16,403 nt of DNA. Source: Candidatus Bathyarchaeota archaeon. GTDB taxonomy: Archaea > Thermoproteota > Bathyarchaeia > Bathyarchaeales > Bathyarchaeaceae. The notes under the pieces are model-generated. The model saw only the letters and a list, made by a program, of their open reading frames with translations. It was not told the DNA's origin and ran no database searches. Of the stretch, positions 7,594 to 14,966 are shown piece after piece; the stretch's first letter is position 1; the number at the start of each line of letters is the position of its first letter. Both the position numbers and the translations under genes were made by a program. The DNA is taken from assembly GCA_030669695.1 (NCBI GenBank), contig DAOVDC010000005.1:1-16403 (forward strand), in the 5' to 3' direction.

Positions 7594-7791
7594 ATCCCTC
7601 CAGCAGATATCTTAGCCTTCCCAGATGAGGACACCATTGTCGAGCCCAGTTCGCTAAAAGAGCTGATCAAAGTTATATAAAGTGACAAGGAGATCAGGAT
7701 TGCGCAAGCAAAAACATTAAAAATAGGCATGGAAAATCGCCTTCACCTTACCGAGTTGGCAATAAACACCTTGGGCATGTGTGCACAACGC
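7594..7791 (+). pseudogene. Decayed coding remnant, possibly a glycosyltransferase C-terminus
   Basis: After the SDR stop, the same frame reads SIPPADILAFPDEDTIVEPS then SLKELIKVI, hits TAA at 7678-7680, and resumes SDKEIRIAQAKTLKIGMENR up to a TGA at 7789-7791. The combination of an EPSSLKELIKVI-like helix and SDKEIRI resembles the C-terminal helices of GT4-type glycosyltransferases (xxLAEAIxxLLxDxExRxxx). There is no start codon with a Shine-Dalgarno sequence, and an internal stop. I infer a leftover of a deleted transferase gene. It may also be noncoding sequence that looks protein-like by chance. Confidence 0.3.
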
Positions 7792-7890
7792 TGAACATGA
7801 AAGAAGATAGCCTCTCAAAACTATTTCTTCACGAAAACTGTTGATTGCAACACAGGAAAACTCGCATTCTCCAATAAAGCCGCTGTCGAT

Positions 7891-7950
7891 TCCCACCTTT
7901 TCCAGCCTTTTTCCACCTTTTCCCACCTTATCCCATCTTTTCCCGTCGAT
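7891..7950. repeat. Degenerate tandem repeat, 10-bp period, six units
   Basis: Six successive 10-bp units start at 7891, 7901, 7911, 7921, 7931 and 7941, with consensus TCCCACCTTT (the last unit is diverged). The array is bounded by TCGATTCC at 7886-7893 and 7946-7953. The period equals about one helical turn. The strand bias is strong: pyrimidine-rich on plus, purine-rich on minus. No gene overlaps it with any confidence. The rest of 7792-8025 shows nothing I can name. Confidence 0.75.
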
Positions 7951-8025
7951 TCCAGACGTGGGATAAACCATTTTTAAGCTTATTTCCAAAAAACAAACGA
8001 AAAACAAGCTTCGTGAAGAATAAAA

Positions 8026-8064
8026 AAATTATAGGGGGGTCTATAAGAGAGAGACACACGCAAA
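8026..8064 (-). terminator. Repeat copy A: terminator-like element after rpl30
   Basis: On the minus strand, about 50 bases past the rpl30 stop, the sequence runs through a CT-rich tract to TATAGACCCCCCTATA (8030-8045), which can fold as a 5-bp stem with an ACCCCC loop, then into AATTTTTTTATT (seven T). Position, stem and T tract suit termination of the ribosomal operon. The same element, with one base indel in about 39, recurs inverted at 16203-16240, so it is also a dispersed repeat. Confidence 0.5.
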
Positions 8065-8116
8065 CAATGTAACAAACAAAAACGTTCGTCTATACTATTC
8101 ACAAAACACCAACAGA

Positions 8117-8596
8117 TCAAGCCATCCGCTTAATAAGATCGTTAATAACTTCACCCCTATATCCAGTAACTCCACCAGCAGCATAACTCTTTTTCACCTT
8201 ACCTTTGAAACCTTTCTTTGGTGGATGAAGACGAAACACAGGCTTAACACCAGAAAGACTACTATACTCAACCCTCAACTCATAAACAGCCTCAGCCAAA
8301 TCATCAATTGATTCATAACCAATCCCTTGAACATACTTCTCAGTCAACTTCTTATTACCAACAAGCTTCCCCCTTTTCCCCAAAAGAAGCACAACACCCT
8401 CTCTAGAAACCTCACCCCAAACCAAGTAATCCTTCGCTTTACGCAACATACCCAAGTAGGAAGGACGATCATCAATCAATGTAGCATGACAATTCCGAGT
8501 TAAATGAAGCATCTGAAGCGTTTCACTAATTTCTCGAAAAACACCACTCAGTCCACGAACCCGAATAACCGCTAAACACTTTCGCTTCCCCTTCAT
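8117..8596 (-). CDS. rpl30: Ribosomal protein L30 (uL30)
   Basis: This large-subunit protein has 159 residues, the long archaeal/eukaryotic form rather than the roughly 60-residue bacterial form. The N-terminal CLAVIRVRGLSGVFREISET and LHLTRNCHATLIDDRPSYLG are the typical L30 core; FRLHPPKKGFKGKVKKSYAAGG near 121-142 is the archaeal/eukaryotic C-terminal extension. The ATG follows the rps5 stop directly (TAGATG), with GGGTGGG before the stop acting as ribosome-binding site. It is the last gene of the unit. L15 and SecY, which usually follow in archaea, are absent, and a terminator-like repeat comes next. The coding strand is conspicuously G/T-rich. Confidence 0.96.
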   Translation of the reverse strand: MKGKRKCLAVIRVRGLSGVFREISETLQMLHLTRNCHATLIDDRPSYLGMLRKAKDYLVWGEVSREGVVLLLGKRGKLVGNKKLTEKYVQGIGYESIDDLAEAVYELRVEYSSLSGVKPVFRLHPPKKGFKGKVKKSYAAGGVTGYRGEVINDLIKRMA

Positions 8597-9229
8597 CTAC
8601 CCCACCCAATCACTAGGCATCACAAGAGTATACGTTTTCCGAAGAGCCTCAAACACAGCATAAGCAAAGGAAGGAACAGTTTTGGTAGAACCATAGCTCC
8701 TCGTCCAACAATCCTTAACCCCAGCAAGCCCCAAAATAACCTTAGCCGCTTCATTCGCAACAACACCTAAACCACGAGGACCCGGAATCAACACAATCTC
8801 AACTCCACCACACTTAGCTCGAACCCGAAACGGCAAAGAATGCGGTTTCCCACACCCACATTCCCAGCTTCCACAACCTCGACGAACAAGAGTAACATTA
8901 AGACGCGCATCCACCGCGCCTCTCTCAATAGCATTACGCACCTGCTTCGCCTTTCCTGAACCTAAACCCACATAGCCATCGCGGTTTCCAACAGCCACAA
9001 TCGCCTTAAATCGAGATTTCTCTCCAGCATCAGTTTGCTTTTGCACCAAATTTATGTCAATAACTTCTTCTTGCAGATCTGGAAGAAGAACATCCACTAT
9101 TTCCGGTTCACGTATTTTCAGCCCTTCCATAAACACTTCTTCAATAGAAGAAATATGGCCTTCAAGAATCATTTTCCCCAGCCTTGTACGAGGCTTCCAC
9201 CCCTCCACCTTTTCCTCTGTGGATCTCAT
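8597..9229 (-). CDS. rps5: Ribosomal protein S5 (uS5)
   Basis: This small-subunit protein has 210 residues. It begins with an archaeal N-terminal region (TRLGKMILEGHISSIEEVF), then the double-stranded RNA-binding S5 domain (KSRFKAIVAVGNRDGYVGLG, GKAKQVRNAIERGAVDARLN), then the C-terminal domain (GVEIVLIPGPRGLGVVANEA, GVKDCWTRSYGSTKT). It functions near the decoding centre and mRNA entry. The ATG overlaps the rpl18 stop (ATGA), with GGAGG upstream, so translation is coupled. CGSWECGCG is a Cys-rich loop common to archaeal/eukaryotic S5. Confidence 0.96.
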   Translation of the reverse strand: MRSTEEKVEGWKPRTRLGKMILEGHISSIEEVFMEGLKIREPEIVDVLLPDLQEEVIDINLVQKQTDAGEKSRFKAIVAVGNRDGYVGLGSGKAKQVRNAIERGAVDARLNVTLVRRGCGSWECGCGKPHSLPFRVRAKCGGVEIVLIPGPRGLGVVANEAAKVILGLAGVKDCWTRSYGSTKTVPSFAYAVFEALRKTYTLVMPSDWVG

Positions 9230-9828
9230 GTTTTTTCCTCCTTAAATGAAGAAACAATTTTCTCCTTCGTCAAAGAAAAATGTTCAGAAAGTTGTTCAGG
9301 ACGCAAACCCTTTGACAACTGTTTCGAGAACGATTTCTGATAGGCATCCGGGTTTGAAGATAATTGATTCGCATAATCGACAACATGCTCCCCACATATT
9401 CTTTTTCCGTCCGGCAGCATCTTTTCATCATGTGGAACCATCATACCAGCGTCAAGAACCCCCTTTAACACAGCAAAAACTCGCGAACCTCGGGAAGGAC
9501 ACTGCAAACCTATATCCAAAACAGCCTTTTTCACGCCATGGACAATTGCTCTGCAACCGCACAAAAGCCCAGTCAAATAAGCCGCTGGAACGTTTTTACA
9601 ACTGCCTTGCCATCCATAAGTTTTCATCAGTTCACAGGAGTGAGCAGACGCAATGACCACATCGCCACTTGTCTTGGCTTCAATGATTTGGGCGATAGTA
9701 TGCTTTAACGTCCCTCGAGCTATTAATCGAGGCAGCCTAGACAAAACAAGAGCTCTTCTTGAATGATAGTCAGTTTTTCCTTCTCTCCGTCTGCGGAAGG
9801 GGACACGATAGCTGGGTCCTGTGGCCAT
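9226..9828 (-). CDS. rpl18: Ribosomal protein L18 (uL18)
   Basis: This 200-residue 5S rRNA-binding protein is of archaeal type. It starts TGPSYRVPFRRRREGKTDYH followed by SRRALVLSRLPRLIARGTLK, the standard L18/L5e opening. TYGWQGSCKNVPAAYLTGLL and a GVKKAVLDIGLQCPSRGSRV segment mark the core; SNPDAYQKSFSKQLSKG is the C-terminal region. The ATG shares one base with the rpl19e stop (TAATG). Confidence 0.96.
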   Translation of the reverse strand: MATGPSYRVPFRRRREGKTDYHSRRALVLSRLPRLIARGTLKHTIAQIIEAKTSGDVVIASAHSCELMKTYGWQGSCKNVPAAYLTGLLCGCRAIVHGVKKAVLDIGLQCPSRGSRVFAVLKGVLDAGMMVPHDEKMLPDGKRICGEHVVDYANQLSSNPDAYQKSFSKQLSKGLRPEQLSEHFSLTKEKIVSSFKEEKT

Positions 9829-10280
9829 TACCGTTTCCTCCCTAAATCACGGGTTTTGATGTAACGCTCCAAGTCTGCTGTTGACTCGAACACTCCGCTT
9901 CCAGCTTTGTTATAGAGTTTACGATAAACGCTTTTCGTGATCACACGGCTTGTTTTCAGTTCACGCAACTTTTTTCGCAACGCTCGGATTTTTTTCATCC
10001 ACCTTCGCTTCTTAGAAATCCTTGCATGAGTCGACCCGCTTTTTCGACCTGGGCCCCTCCTTAATCCTTTCTTTTTCTTTTCATGCAAAACCCGTGCACG
10101 AGCACGACTAATACCCTTTTTGGGTCGAGGTTGAATGATCTCTTCATGGATTAGCCTTCTGATTTCCTGCCTAGTAATTGCTGCCTCAACATCCTCTATT
10201 CGATCAGGGTCTATCCAAACTCGCCCCTCACCAACATTGAGAAGCTCGGCAGCCAATCGGCGTTGACTTCTAAGACTCAA
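9828..10280 (-). CDS. rpl19e: Ribosomal protein L19e (eL19)
   Basis: This 150-residue protein is found only in archaea and eukaryotes. The N-terminus SLRSQRRLAAELLNVGEGRV and WIDPDRIEDVEAAITRQEIR are diagnostic; GISRARARVLHEKKKKGLRR and GPGRKSGSTHARISKKRRWM form the long basic helix contacting rRNA. The start is TTG, with GGAG nine bases upstream; no ATG fits the conserved N-terminus. The preceding rpl32e stop lies 20 bases away. Confidence 0.95.
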   Translation of the reverse strand: MSLRSQRRLAAELLNVGEGRVWIDPDRIEDVEAAITRQEIRRLIHEEIIQPRPKKGISRARARVLHEKKKKGLRRGPGRKSGSTHARISKKRRWMKKIRALRKKLRELKTSRVITKSVYRKLYNKAGSGVFESTADLERYIKTRDLGRKR

Positions 10281-10300
10281 TTCTTTTCGCTCCGTTTATG

Positions 10301-10768
10301 CTATTCAGCCTTCTCCTCTTTCTTCTCCTTCTCTTCTTCCTCGACTTCCTCTTCAAGTTCTTTCATTTCTCTAGGATTTAGAATATGAATTCCTCGTTCC
10401 TCGGCTCTAGCAGAGATTTCAACGCGTTTTCTCGCTCCCACAGTGCGAGCAATTCTGATGGCTTGCGTTTTAGGATCAACTTTTTCAACATCATCTACGT
10501 TATATACTAAAGCCTCTGCATATCCCGATGGGTGAAGACCTCTAGCTTTCTTTGGACCACGATAACCAACTTCCACGGATCGGGGCCAACCCTTTACCTT
10601 CTTCCGCATTTTACTGTCTATGCCACGTGGTCTCCGCCAACTTTCTTCTACTCTCTTGTATCGCCAACTTTCCTGTCGCCTAAAATCGGGTTTCTTATCT
10701 TTAATGCGTTCTCGCTTTCTTAAAGCTCGCTCTTTGGCGAACGTCTCTGGTTTTTTCTCGCTTTTCAT
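10301..10768 (-). CDS. rpl32e: Ribosomal protein L32e (eL32)
   Basis: This 155-residue archaeal/eukaryotic large-subunit protein has the core [40 protein letters not shown] and [20 protein letters not shown]. Residues of about 139-155 form a very acidic Glu/Lys tail, an archaeal variation that is probably flexible. The ATG overlaps the rpl6 stop by four bases (ATGA). Confidence 0.95.
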   Translation of the reverse strand: MKSEKKPETFAKERALRKRERIKDKKPDFRRQESWRYKRVEESWRRPRGIDSKMRKKVKGWPRSVEVGYRGPKKARGLHPSGYAEALVYNVDDVEKVDPKTQAIRIARTVGARKRVEISARAEERGIHILNPREMKELEEEVEEEEKEKKEEKAE

Positions 10769-11313
10769 TCTTCCATCCCCTCATGCCGCTCGTAAGTGTA
10801 GATGCCGTCAAGGAACACCCGGGGGTCTTTTTTCTTAATTTTGGTTGCTCTTTCGATGTTTGCAGCGGTTTGGCTGACATCCTCGATGTTGATTCCTTGT
10901 ACAGTTACGTCATCGCCCTTTGGCATAACCTTGGCGTCACCCATTATTTTGGCTATGCGTGGGCTTCGTTCCCCTGTAAAGTTTTCGATAGTCACTGTTT
11001 TTTCTCTAACTTTGACAGATATTGGGAAGTGTGAGAACACGATTTTGAGTTTGTAAGTAAATCCCTTAGTCACCCCTATCATCATGTTTTGAATATGAGA
11101 GCAGATCGTTCCCACGAGAGCTGCTTCTCTTTTGCGAGGCCAGTTCGCCCGAATCTTTATCAAATCTTCTTCTAATTGAACAGATACGGGGGCATGAGAA
11201 AAGTCTCGCGTTAGTGTTCCCTTTTCACCCTTAACCATTACAACTCTTCCCTCTACTTTAACGTCCACCTCTTCAGGAATTTCGATCGATCTAACCGCCT
11301 CAATGACGCGCAT
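10765..11313 (-). CDS. rpl6: Ribosomal protein L6 (uL6)
   Basis: This 182-residue protein has two L6 repeats. [20 protein letters not shown] and [20 protein letters not shown] form the first; [20 protein letters not shown] and the following [14 protein letters not shown] lead into the second, ending [20 protein letters not shown] as in archaeal L6/L9e. It sits near the factor-binding stalk base. ATG start, with GGGGAA upstream; rps8 ends 11 bases before. Confidence 0.96.
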   Translation of the reverse strand: MRVIEAVRSIEIPEEVDVKVEGRVVMVKGEKGTLTRDFSHAPVSVQLEEDLIKIRANWPRKREAALVGTICSHIQNMMIGVTKGFTYKLKIVFSHFPISVKVREKTVTIENFTGERSPRIAKIMGDAKVMPKGDDVTVQGINIEDVSQTAANIERATKIKKKDPRVFLDGIYTYERHEGMEE

Positions 11314-11324
11314 TCACAGTTCCC

Positions 11325-11717
11325 CTAATAGATAAAAGCAAGGAGTCTCCCCCCGATTTTTTCCTTCTTAACCTTCCGATGAGCCAGCACTCCCTTGGAA
11401 GTGGAAACCACGAGAACACCGATGTCCCTGGATGGGAGAAAACGTTTCTCCCAAGTTTCAAATTCATTTGATCTCACAGGAAAACGGGGCTTTACGGCGC
11501 CGCATTTGTTTATACGACCAAGAAGTTGTATCTTGAACTTTCCGGAACGCCCGTCCTCCACAAATTCAAATTCGCCGATATACCCATTCAGTTGCATAAT
11601 CCTCAAAACGCGCCCCAAGAGTTTAGAGGCTGGACTAATTATGCATTCACGCTTATTTCGCATCTCATTGTTCATAATGGTCGTCAACCCATTAGCAAGA
11701 GTATCCACAGGTGTCAA
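11325..11717 (-). CDS. rps8: Ribosomal protein S8 (uS8)
   Basis: This 130-residue 16S rRNA-binding protein begins TPVDTLANGLTTIMNNEMRN, and RDIGVLVVSTSKGVLAHRKV plus the KIGGRLLAFIY end are the archaeal S8 signature. The best start is TTG at 11715-11717: GGAGG lies eight bases upstream and overlaps the rps14 stop. A GTG three codons in is a less good alternative. Confidence 0.95.
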   Translation of the reverse strand: MTPVDTLANGLTTIMNNEMRNKRECIISPASKLLGRVLRIMQLNGYIGEFEFVEDGRSGKFKIQLLGRINKCGAVKPRFPVRSNEFETWEKRFLPSRDIGVLVVSTSKGVLAHRKVKKEKIGGRLLAFIY

Positions 11718-11729
11718 GTTTCCAGCCTC

Positions 11730-11894
11730 CTACTCATACTTTTTGAACCCAAGTTTTTCAGCGACCTCTCTAAAACATTGACGACACAAATACAGTCCAT
11801 ACCGACGAATGATTGCTCCATAGGAACCACATCGTCTGCATGGGCGACTACCCTTACCGTATTTTCGCTCTTTTTTAGGCTTCTGTTTCCCCAT
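11730..11894 (-). CDS. rps14: Ribosomal protein S14, zinc-binding short form (uS14)
   Basis: A 54-codon frame between rpl5 and rps8 starts [20 protein letters not shown], followed by [20 protein letters not shown]. Cys19/Cys22 and Cys37/Cys40 form the zinc ribbon of the short archaeal/eukaryotic S14 (S29e type). It ends [16 protein letters not shown] start, with GAGGGAA upstream in the 14-base gap after rpl5. Its stop is followed at once by the rps8 ribosome-binding site. Confidence 0.96.
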   Translation of the reverse strand: MGKQKPKKERKYGKGSRPCRRCGSYGAIIRRYGLYLCRQCFREVAEKLGFKKYE

Positions 11895-11908
11895 AGAGTT
11901 CCCTCAGC

Positions 11909-12448
11909 TTATACGATTTCAACTCCGAATTCGTCTTTAATAAATAGCATCGCATCATCAAGTGTCAATAAGTGGTCTAGTCCAACTTTAGATCGAGCAC
12001 GATGCCTCCGTTTAACGCGATATCCGGGTCTACCAAGAGTAACTGAAACATCCATGCCATATATGCCGAGTTCTGGCACGTATTTGGTGCCAGGTATCTC
12101 TATATGTTCCTTAATGCCGAAAGAAAAGTTTCCGTGACGGTCAAAACAGTCCTTTGAAAGTTTATTATCAACAGTATGAAAAGCTTTCTGAAGAAAATTC
12201 TTCGCTTTTTCCTTCCGAAGAGTCACAACACAAGCGATCGGTTCTCCTTTTCTGATACCAAAATCCCGTATTGTTTTCTTGGCCTTTCGCTTACAAGGCG
12301 TTTGTTCAGTCAGTTGCTCAAGAATCTTTGATGCCTTTTCAAGAGGCTCTCCAGACTTTCCGACAGAAATATTGACGGTTACTTTTTCAATTTTGGATTT
12401 AAGCATCGGATCTTCACGCCATCTCTTGCGAATTTCTTCTTCTGACAA
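11909..12448 (-). CDS. rpl5: Ribosomal protein L5 (uL5)
   Basis: The 5S rRNA-binding protein of the central protuberance. I set the start at TTG 12446-12448 (179 aa, LSEEEIRKRWREDPMLKSKI...). This matches the usual archaeal L5 N-terminus and length, has GGAGG nine bases upstream inside the end of rps4e, and avoids overlap. A GTG at 12488-12490 keeps the frame open but would overlap rps4e by 41 bases. Core: EKVTVNISVGKSGEPLEKAS, LEQLTEQTPCKRKAKKTIRD, FGIRKGEPIACVVTLR; the C-terminal half (EIPGTKYVPELGIYGMDVSV, GYRVKRRHRARSKVGLDH) is archaeal in type. Confidence 0.95.
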   Translation of the reverse strand: MSEEEIRKRWREDPMLKSKIEKVTVNISVGKSGEPLEKASKILEQLTEQTPCKRKAKKTIRDFGIRKGEPIACVVTLRKEKAKNFLQKAFHTVDNKLSKDCFDRHGNFSFGIKEHIEIPGTKYVPELGIYGMDVSVTLGRPGYRVKRRHRARSKVGLDHLLTLDDAMLFIKDEFGVEIV

Positions 12449-12449
12449 A

Positions 12450-13208
12450 TCAATTATCCTCCGGCAAAGATATCCACGGCCGGGTGTCACCAGTAGCGAA
12501 AATGAAATTAAGAGTTGTTTGGAAGCGATTTCCGTTTTTGTCTTCGATAGTAACCAGCGAGCCTCTGCGTTTTTGGCCTGGGCGCTTTTCTACGGTAACG
12601 ATCTTGCCGTATTTACCCACGTTTTTTCCTCCAACAATAATTGCGTGCATGTCTTTACCTAGCTTCAGGTGTGCAGTAATTTCTTGACTAGGGACACTTG
12701 TTTTCAAAACATCTAATGTTTGATAGACATCTTTTTCAGGTTTTTGGGGGTCTTCCACTTGAACCTGTATGTTTCTTCCATCATGAAGATTAAGCTGCAT
12801 ATGTCCGCCTTTAATGACAGTTTTGTTTTCGATTCTACAGAGTTTGAATAGTGCCTCCTCGGGTCCAATGGAATGAAGAAACAACCCTTTTTCAGAGGGT
12901 AAAATTCGATACATTTTTTTCATCTCAGGTATGGAAATGACGTCCATTAGGCCTGTTGGAAAAAGTTCCTCCAGTTGTAATTTTCCGTTGACTTCTATCT
13001 TTCCTTGGGAAATTATCGTTTTTGCTTCTTTTCGTGTTTTTGCGAATCCAAGAATATCACGGACAATAAGTGCAAGTGGCATGCAACGTGAAGTTGGGTG
13101 AGGCCCCGGCTTAGGTCTGACTACCCAAACGAATTCTTTTCGATGGATAGGCCAAAATTTTGGAGCTGGTTTTCGTTTTAAGTGTTTTTTTCCGCCTTTT
13201 TTCCCCAA
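12450..13208 (-). CDS. rps4e: Ribosomal protein S4e (eS4)
   Basis: This 252-residue archaeal/eukaryotic small-subunit protein starts at TTG (MGKKGGKKHLKRKPAPKFWP), with GAGGAA upstream; the rpl24 stop is one base away. An S4-type RNA-binding region is at about 40-75 (SRCMPLALIVRDILGFAKTR, EAKTIISQGKIEVNGK). The central eS4 domain includes EMKKMYRILPSEKGLFLHSI, and a KOW-like segment (GKDMHAIIVGGKNVGKYGKI) lies near the C-terminus. The last bases carry the rpl5 ribosome-binding site. Confidence 0.95.
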   Translation of the reverse strand: MGKKGGKKHLKRKPAPKFWPIHRKEFVWVVRPKPGPHPTSRCMPLALIVRDILGFAKTRKEAKTIISQGKIEVNGKLQLEELFPTGLMDVISIPEMKKMYRILPSEKGLFLHSIGPEEALFKLCRIENKTVIKGGHMQLNLHDGRNIQVQVEDPQKPEKDVYQTLDVLKTSVPSQEITAHLKLGKDMHAIIVGGKNVGKYGKIVTVEKRPGQKRRGSLVTIEDKNGNRFQTTLNFIFATGDTRPWISLPEDN

Positions 13209-13209
13209 T

Positions 13210-13692
13210 TTACGTTCCTCTGGTTTTTGCCGTAGTTTTGCGAGTTCCCTTTTTCTTTCTTTTCTGCTGGGCTTTCGCAGGTTTTAGCTCTGTTTCTTCC
13301 GCGGCCGTCTCTTTTGGTAACTCTATTTTTTCGCCGACGCCTTTTCGTTTCAGTGCTTCTCTGCGCCACTTGTCATCAAGATTCAGACGGGTAATTCTCA
13401 CCTTAGACGGATGAATAGGGATGGGCATTGAAGTTCCATCTACTTTCTCCCGTGTTACTCCTTCAACAAAGATTCTATACTTCGTTCGGTTAACTCCGGT
13501 GACTTTCCCTTCAAATCCTTTACGGTCCCCCCTCATGATATGAACAGTGTCGCCCATTCTCACCGGAATCGAGTTGGTGTTGTAGGACGTTTTTAGCTTC
13601 GATGAAAGAGCAGCAGAGAATTGTTTGTATCGCTTATGCAGAGGAGCTTGATACAATCTTTTGTGCTGTTTTCTAGGTTTTGTTGTTTTCAC
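13210..13692 (-). CDS. rpl24: Ribosomal protein L24 (uL24)
   Basis: This 160-residue protein has the archaeal N-terminus (TKPRKQHKRLYQAPLHKRYK) and a KOW motif (VRMGDTVHIMRGDRKGFEGK, VTGVNRTKYRIFVEGVTREK). SMPIPIHPSKVRITRLNLDD follows. The last 45 or so residues are an unusually long Lys/Thr/Ala-rich tail with no fold apparent. The start is GTG (13690-13692), with GGAAG upstream; rpl14 ends 13 bases before. Confidence 0.93.
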   Translation of the reverse strand: MKTTKPRKQHKRLYQAPLHKRYKQFSAALSSKLKTSYNTNSIPVRMGDTVHIMRGDRKGFEGKVTGVNRTKYRIFVEGVTREKVDGTSMPIPIHPSKVRITRLNLDDKWRREALKRKGVGEKIELPKETAAEETELKPAKAQQKRKKKGTRKTTAKTRGT

Positions 13693-13705
13693 TTCTTTCA
13701 GCTTC

Positions 13706-14146
13706 CTATACGATGATGCTTGCAGCGCTTGCTATTCTCGGCCATCGCTCAGCCGCTTCCTTCGCCACTGGGCCTCGGATCTCCGAGCCGCGCATTTCTC
13801 CTTCGGGGGTCATTATAACAGCTGCGTTGTCTTCGAATTGAACCCAGACTCCGTCGGCACGTCTGTATGGTTTTCTCTGTCGAACTAAGACTGCATGAAA
13901 TATTTTCTTTCTCATATCAGGCGTTCCTTTTCTCACTGAGACAACAACCCTGTCTCCAACGGCTGCTGCGGGAACACGTCTTAATCGACCATGGTAACCC
14001 ATTACTTGAATTACTCTGAGTTTTCTGGCCCCGCTGTTATCAGTACATTTGACAATAGAACCAGCTAACAAGCCTGTGGAAATTTTTGGTCTCTGACCGA
14101 TCATTCCTCTGGCTATGAAAGCACGCGATTTAGCTCTGGCTGCCAC
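13706..14146 (-). CDS. rpl14: Ribosomal protein L14 (uL14)
   Basis: This 146-residue intersubunit-bridge protein contains the canonical [40 protein letters not shown] and a C-terminal [20 protein letters not shown]. It starts at GTG 14144-14146, one base from the rps17 stop, preceded by GGGGGGAAGATGAG, which supplies the ribosome-binding site. The extra N-terminal 20 or so residues are usual for archaea. Confidence 0.95.
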   Translation of the reverse strand: MAARAKSRAFIARGMIGQRPKISTGLLAGSIVKCTDNSGARKLRVIQVMGYHGRLRRVPAAAVGDRVVVSVRKGTPDMRKKIFHAVLVRQRKPYRRADGVWVQFEDNAAVIMTPEGEMRGSEIRGPVAKEAAERWPRIASAASIIV

Positions 14147-14147
14147 C

Positions 14148-14468
14148 TCATCTTCCCCCCAGCTTTTCGACTACCACAAAGGAAACGGTTTTGCTTATGG
14201 AGCGGCATTCAGCTATCTTCACTAGATTTCCTTCTTTCACGTTTATGCACGGGGGGTTATGGGCGGGAATGTGACTGTGCCTCCGTTCATAACGTCTGAA
14301 TTTTGGCACGTAATTTAAGTAGTCACGTCGCACGACGATGGTTTTGTCCATCTTGGCGCTGATGACAACACCTTCCAATGTGTGCCCTCTGATCGAGAGG
14401 GTTCCATGAAAGGGACAGTTTGGGTCGTTGCAGGTTTTTTTTGGTTTTTTTGCGGAACGGGTTGTCAT
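14148..14468 (-). CDS. rps17: Ribosomal protein S17 (uS17)
   Basis: This 106-residue 16S rRNA-binding protein has an OB fold. The N-terminal [10 protein letters not shown] carries two Cys and one His, as in archaeal S17. [40 protein letters not shown] and [20 protein letters not shown] form the core. The ATG directly follows the rnp1 stop (TAAATG), with GGAGG upstream inside that gene. Confidence 0.95.
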   Translation of the reverse strand: MTTRSAKKPKKTCNDPNCPFHGTLSIRGHTLEGVVISAKMDKTIVVRRDYLNYVPKFRRYERRHSHIPAHNPPCINVKEGNLVKIAECRSISKTVSFVVVEKLGGR

Positions 14469-14750
14469 TTACCAACGCCTCCTGATTCGCTTCTTGATTC
14501 GATTTTCAGGCCGTCCAACGATAATCTTTCCGTTTATCTCTACAACTGTTCCGTCGGGCATGGTGAAATGAAAGACCGCCACGTTCTTGATGATCATTGT
14601 TTTCTTGTTGTTATGCAGTATTACCAATGTGTTTCGAGTCTCGTTGAGCACTTTGCCTTTTATGCCCACGTAGCTAGAATGTAGGCTTCTTACAACCTCA
14701 GCGTTAAGCCCGATAAACTCGTGTTGAAGTGTGGTGGGTGTGATTTTCAT
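14469..14750 (-). CDS. rnp1: Ribonuclease P protein component 1 (Rpp29/Pop4)
   Basis: This 93-residue subunit of archaeal RNase P helps the catalytic RNA remove 5' leaders from pre-tRNA, in a pair with Rpp21. The Sm-like barrel is visible in HEFIGLNAEVVRSLHSSYVG, KGKVLNETRNTLVI and MIIKNVAVFHFTMPDGTVVE, ending RPENRIKKRIRRRW. Its place between L29 and S17 is the usual archaeal arrangement. The ATG overlaps the rpl29 stop (ATGA), so it is translationally coupled to ribosomal protein synthesis. Confidence 0.94.
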   Translation of the reverse strand: MKITPTTLQHEFIGLNAEVVRSLHSSYVGIKGKVLNETRNTLVILHNNKKTMIIKNVAVFHFTMPDGTVVEINGKIIVGRPENRIKKRIRRRW

Positions 14751-14965
14751 TTTTTCTTCTTCTCCATGTGCATTTCTTCGTTTTCAACTGTGAGAATGCG
14801 AGCGATTGTTTTGCGGAGTTCTCGTATTCGAGAGGGGTTGTCAAGAGAACCTCCTGCTTTGACCATTGTTTTCAATCTGACGAGTTCGGTTCGCAGTTCA
14901 ATGATCTTTTTTTTGCGGTCCTCGGAAGACATTGTTCGAATGTCTTTCATCCTTATGATCGGCAT
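14747..14965 (-). CDS. rpl29: Ribosomal protein L29 (uL29)
   Basis: This 72-residue two-helix protein sits at the peptide tunnel exit and helps dock SRP and nascent-chain factors. MKDIRTMSSEDRKKKIIELR and SLDNPSRIRELRKTIARILT are typical. The start is ATG, one base after the rpsC stop. It ends in a poly-Lys tail. Confidence 0.94.
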   Translation of the reverse strand: MPIIRMKDIRTMSSEDRKKKIIELRTELVRLKTMVKAGGSLDNPSRIRELRKTIARILTVENEEMHMEKKKK

Positions 14966-14966
14966 G

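Noticed and set aside
7891..7950. CRISPR array
   Set aside because: Units are 10 bp and contiguous with no spacers; no cas genes in the window.
7717..8007. 96-codon minus-strand frame in the convergent intergenic region
   Set aside because: Its middle is just the 10-bp tandem array translated (KVGKGGKRLEKVG); no ribosome-binding site and no recognisable family.
11526..12137. 203-codon plus-strand frame
   Set aside because: Runs antisense across rps8, rps14 and rpl5, all well-supported genes.
12446..12490. GTG start for rpl5 giving a 193-residue protein
   Set aside because: It would overlap rps4e by 41 bases and add residues not seen in archaeal L5; the TTG at 12446-12448 has GGAGG at correct spacing.
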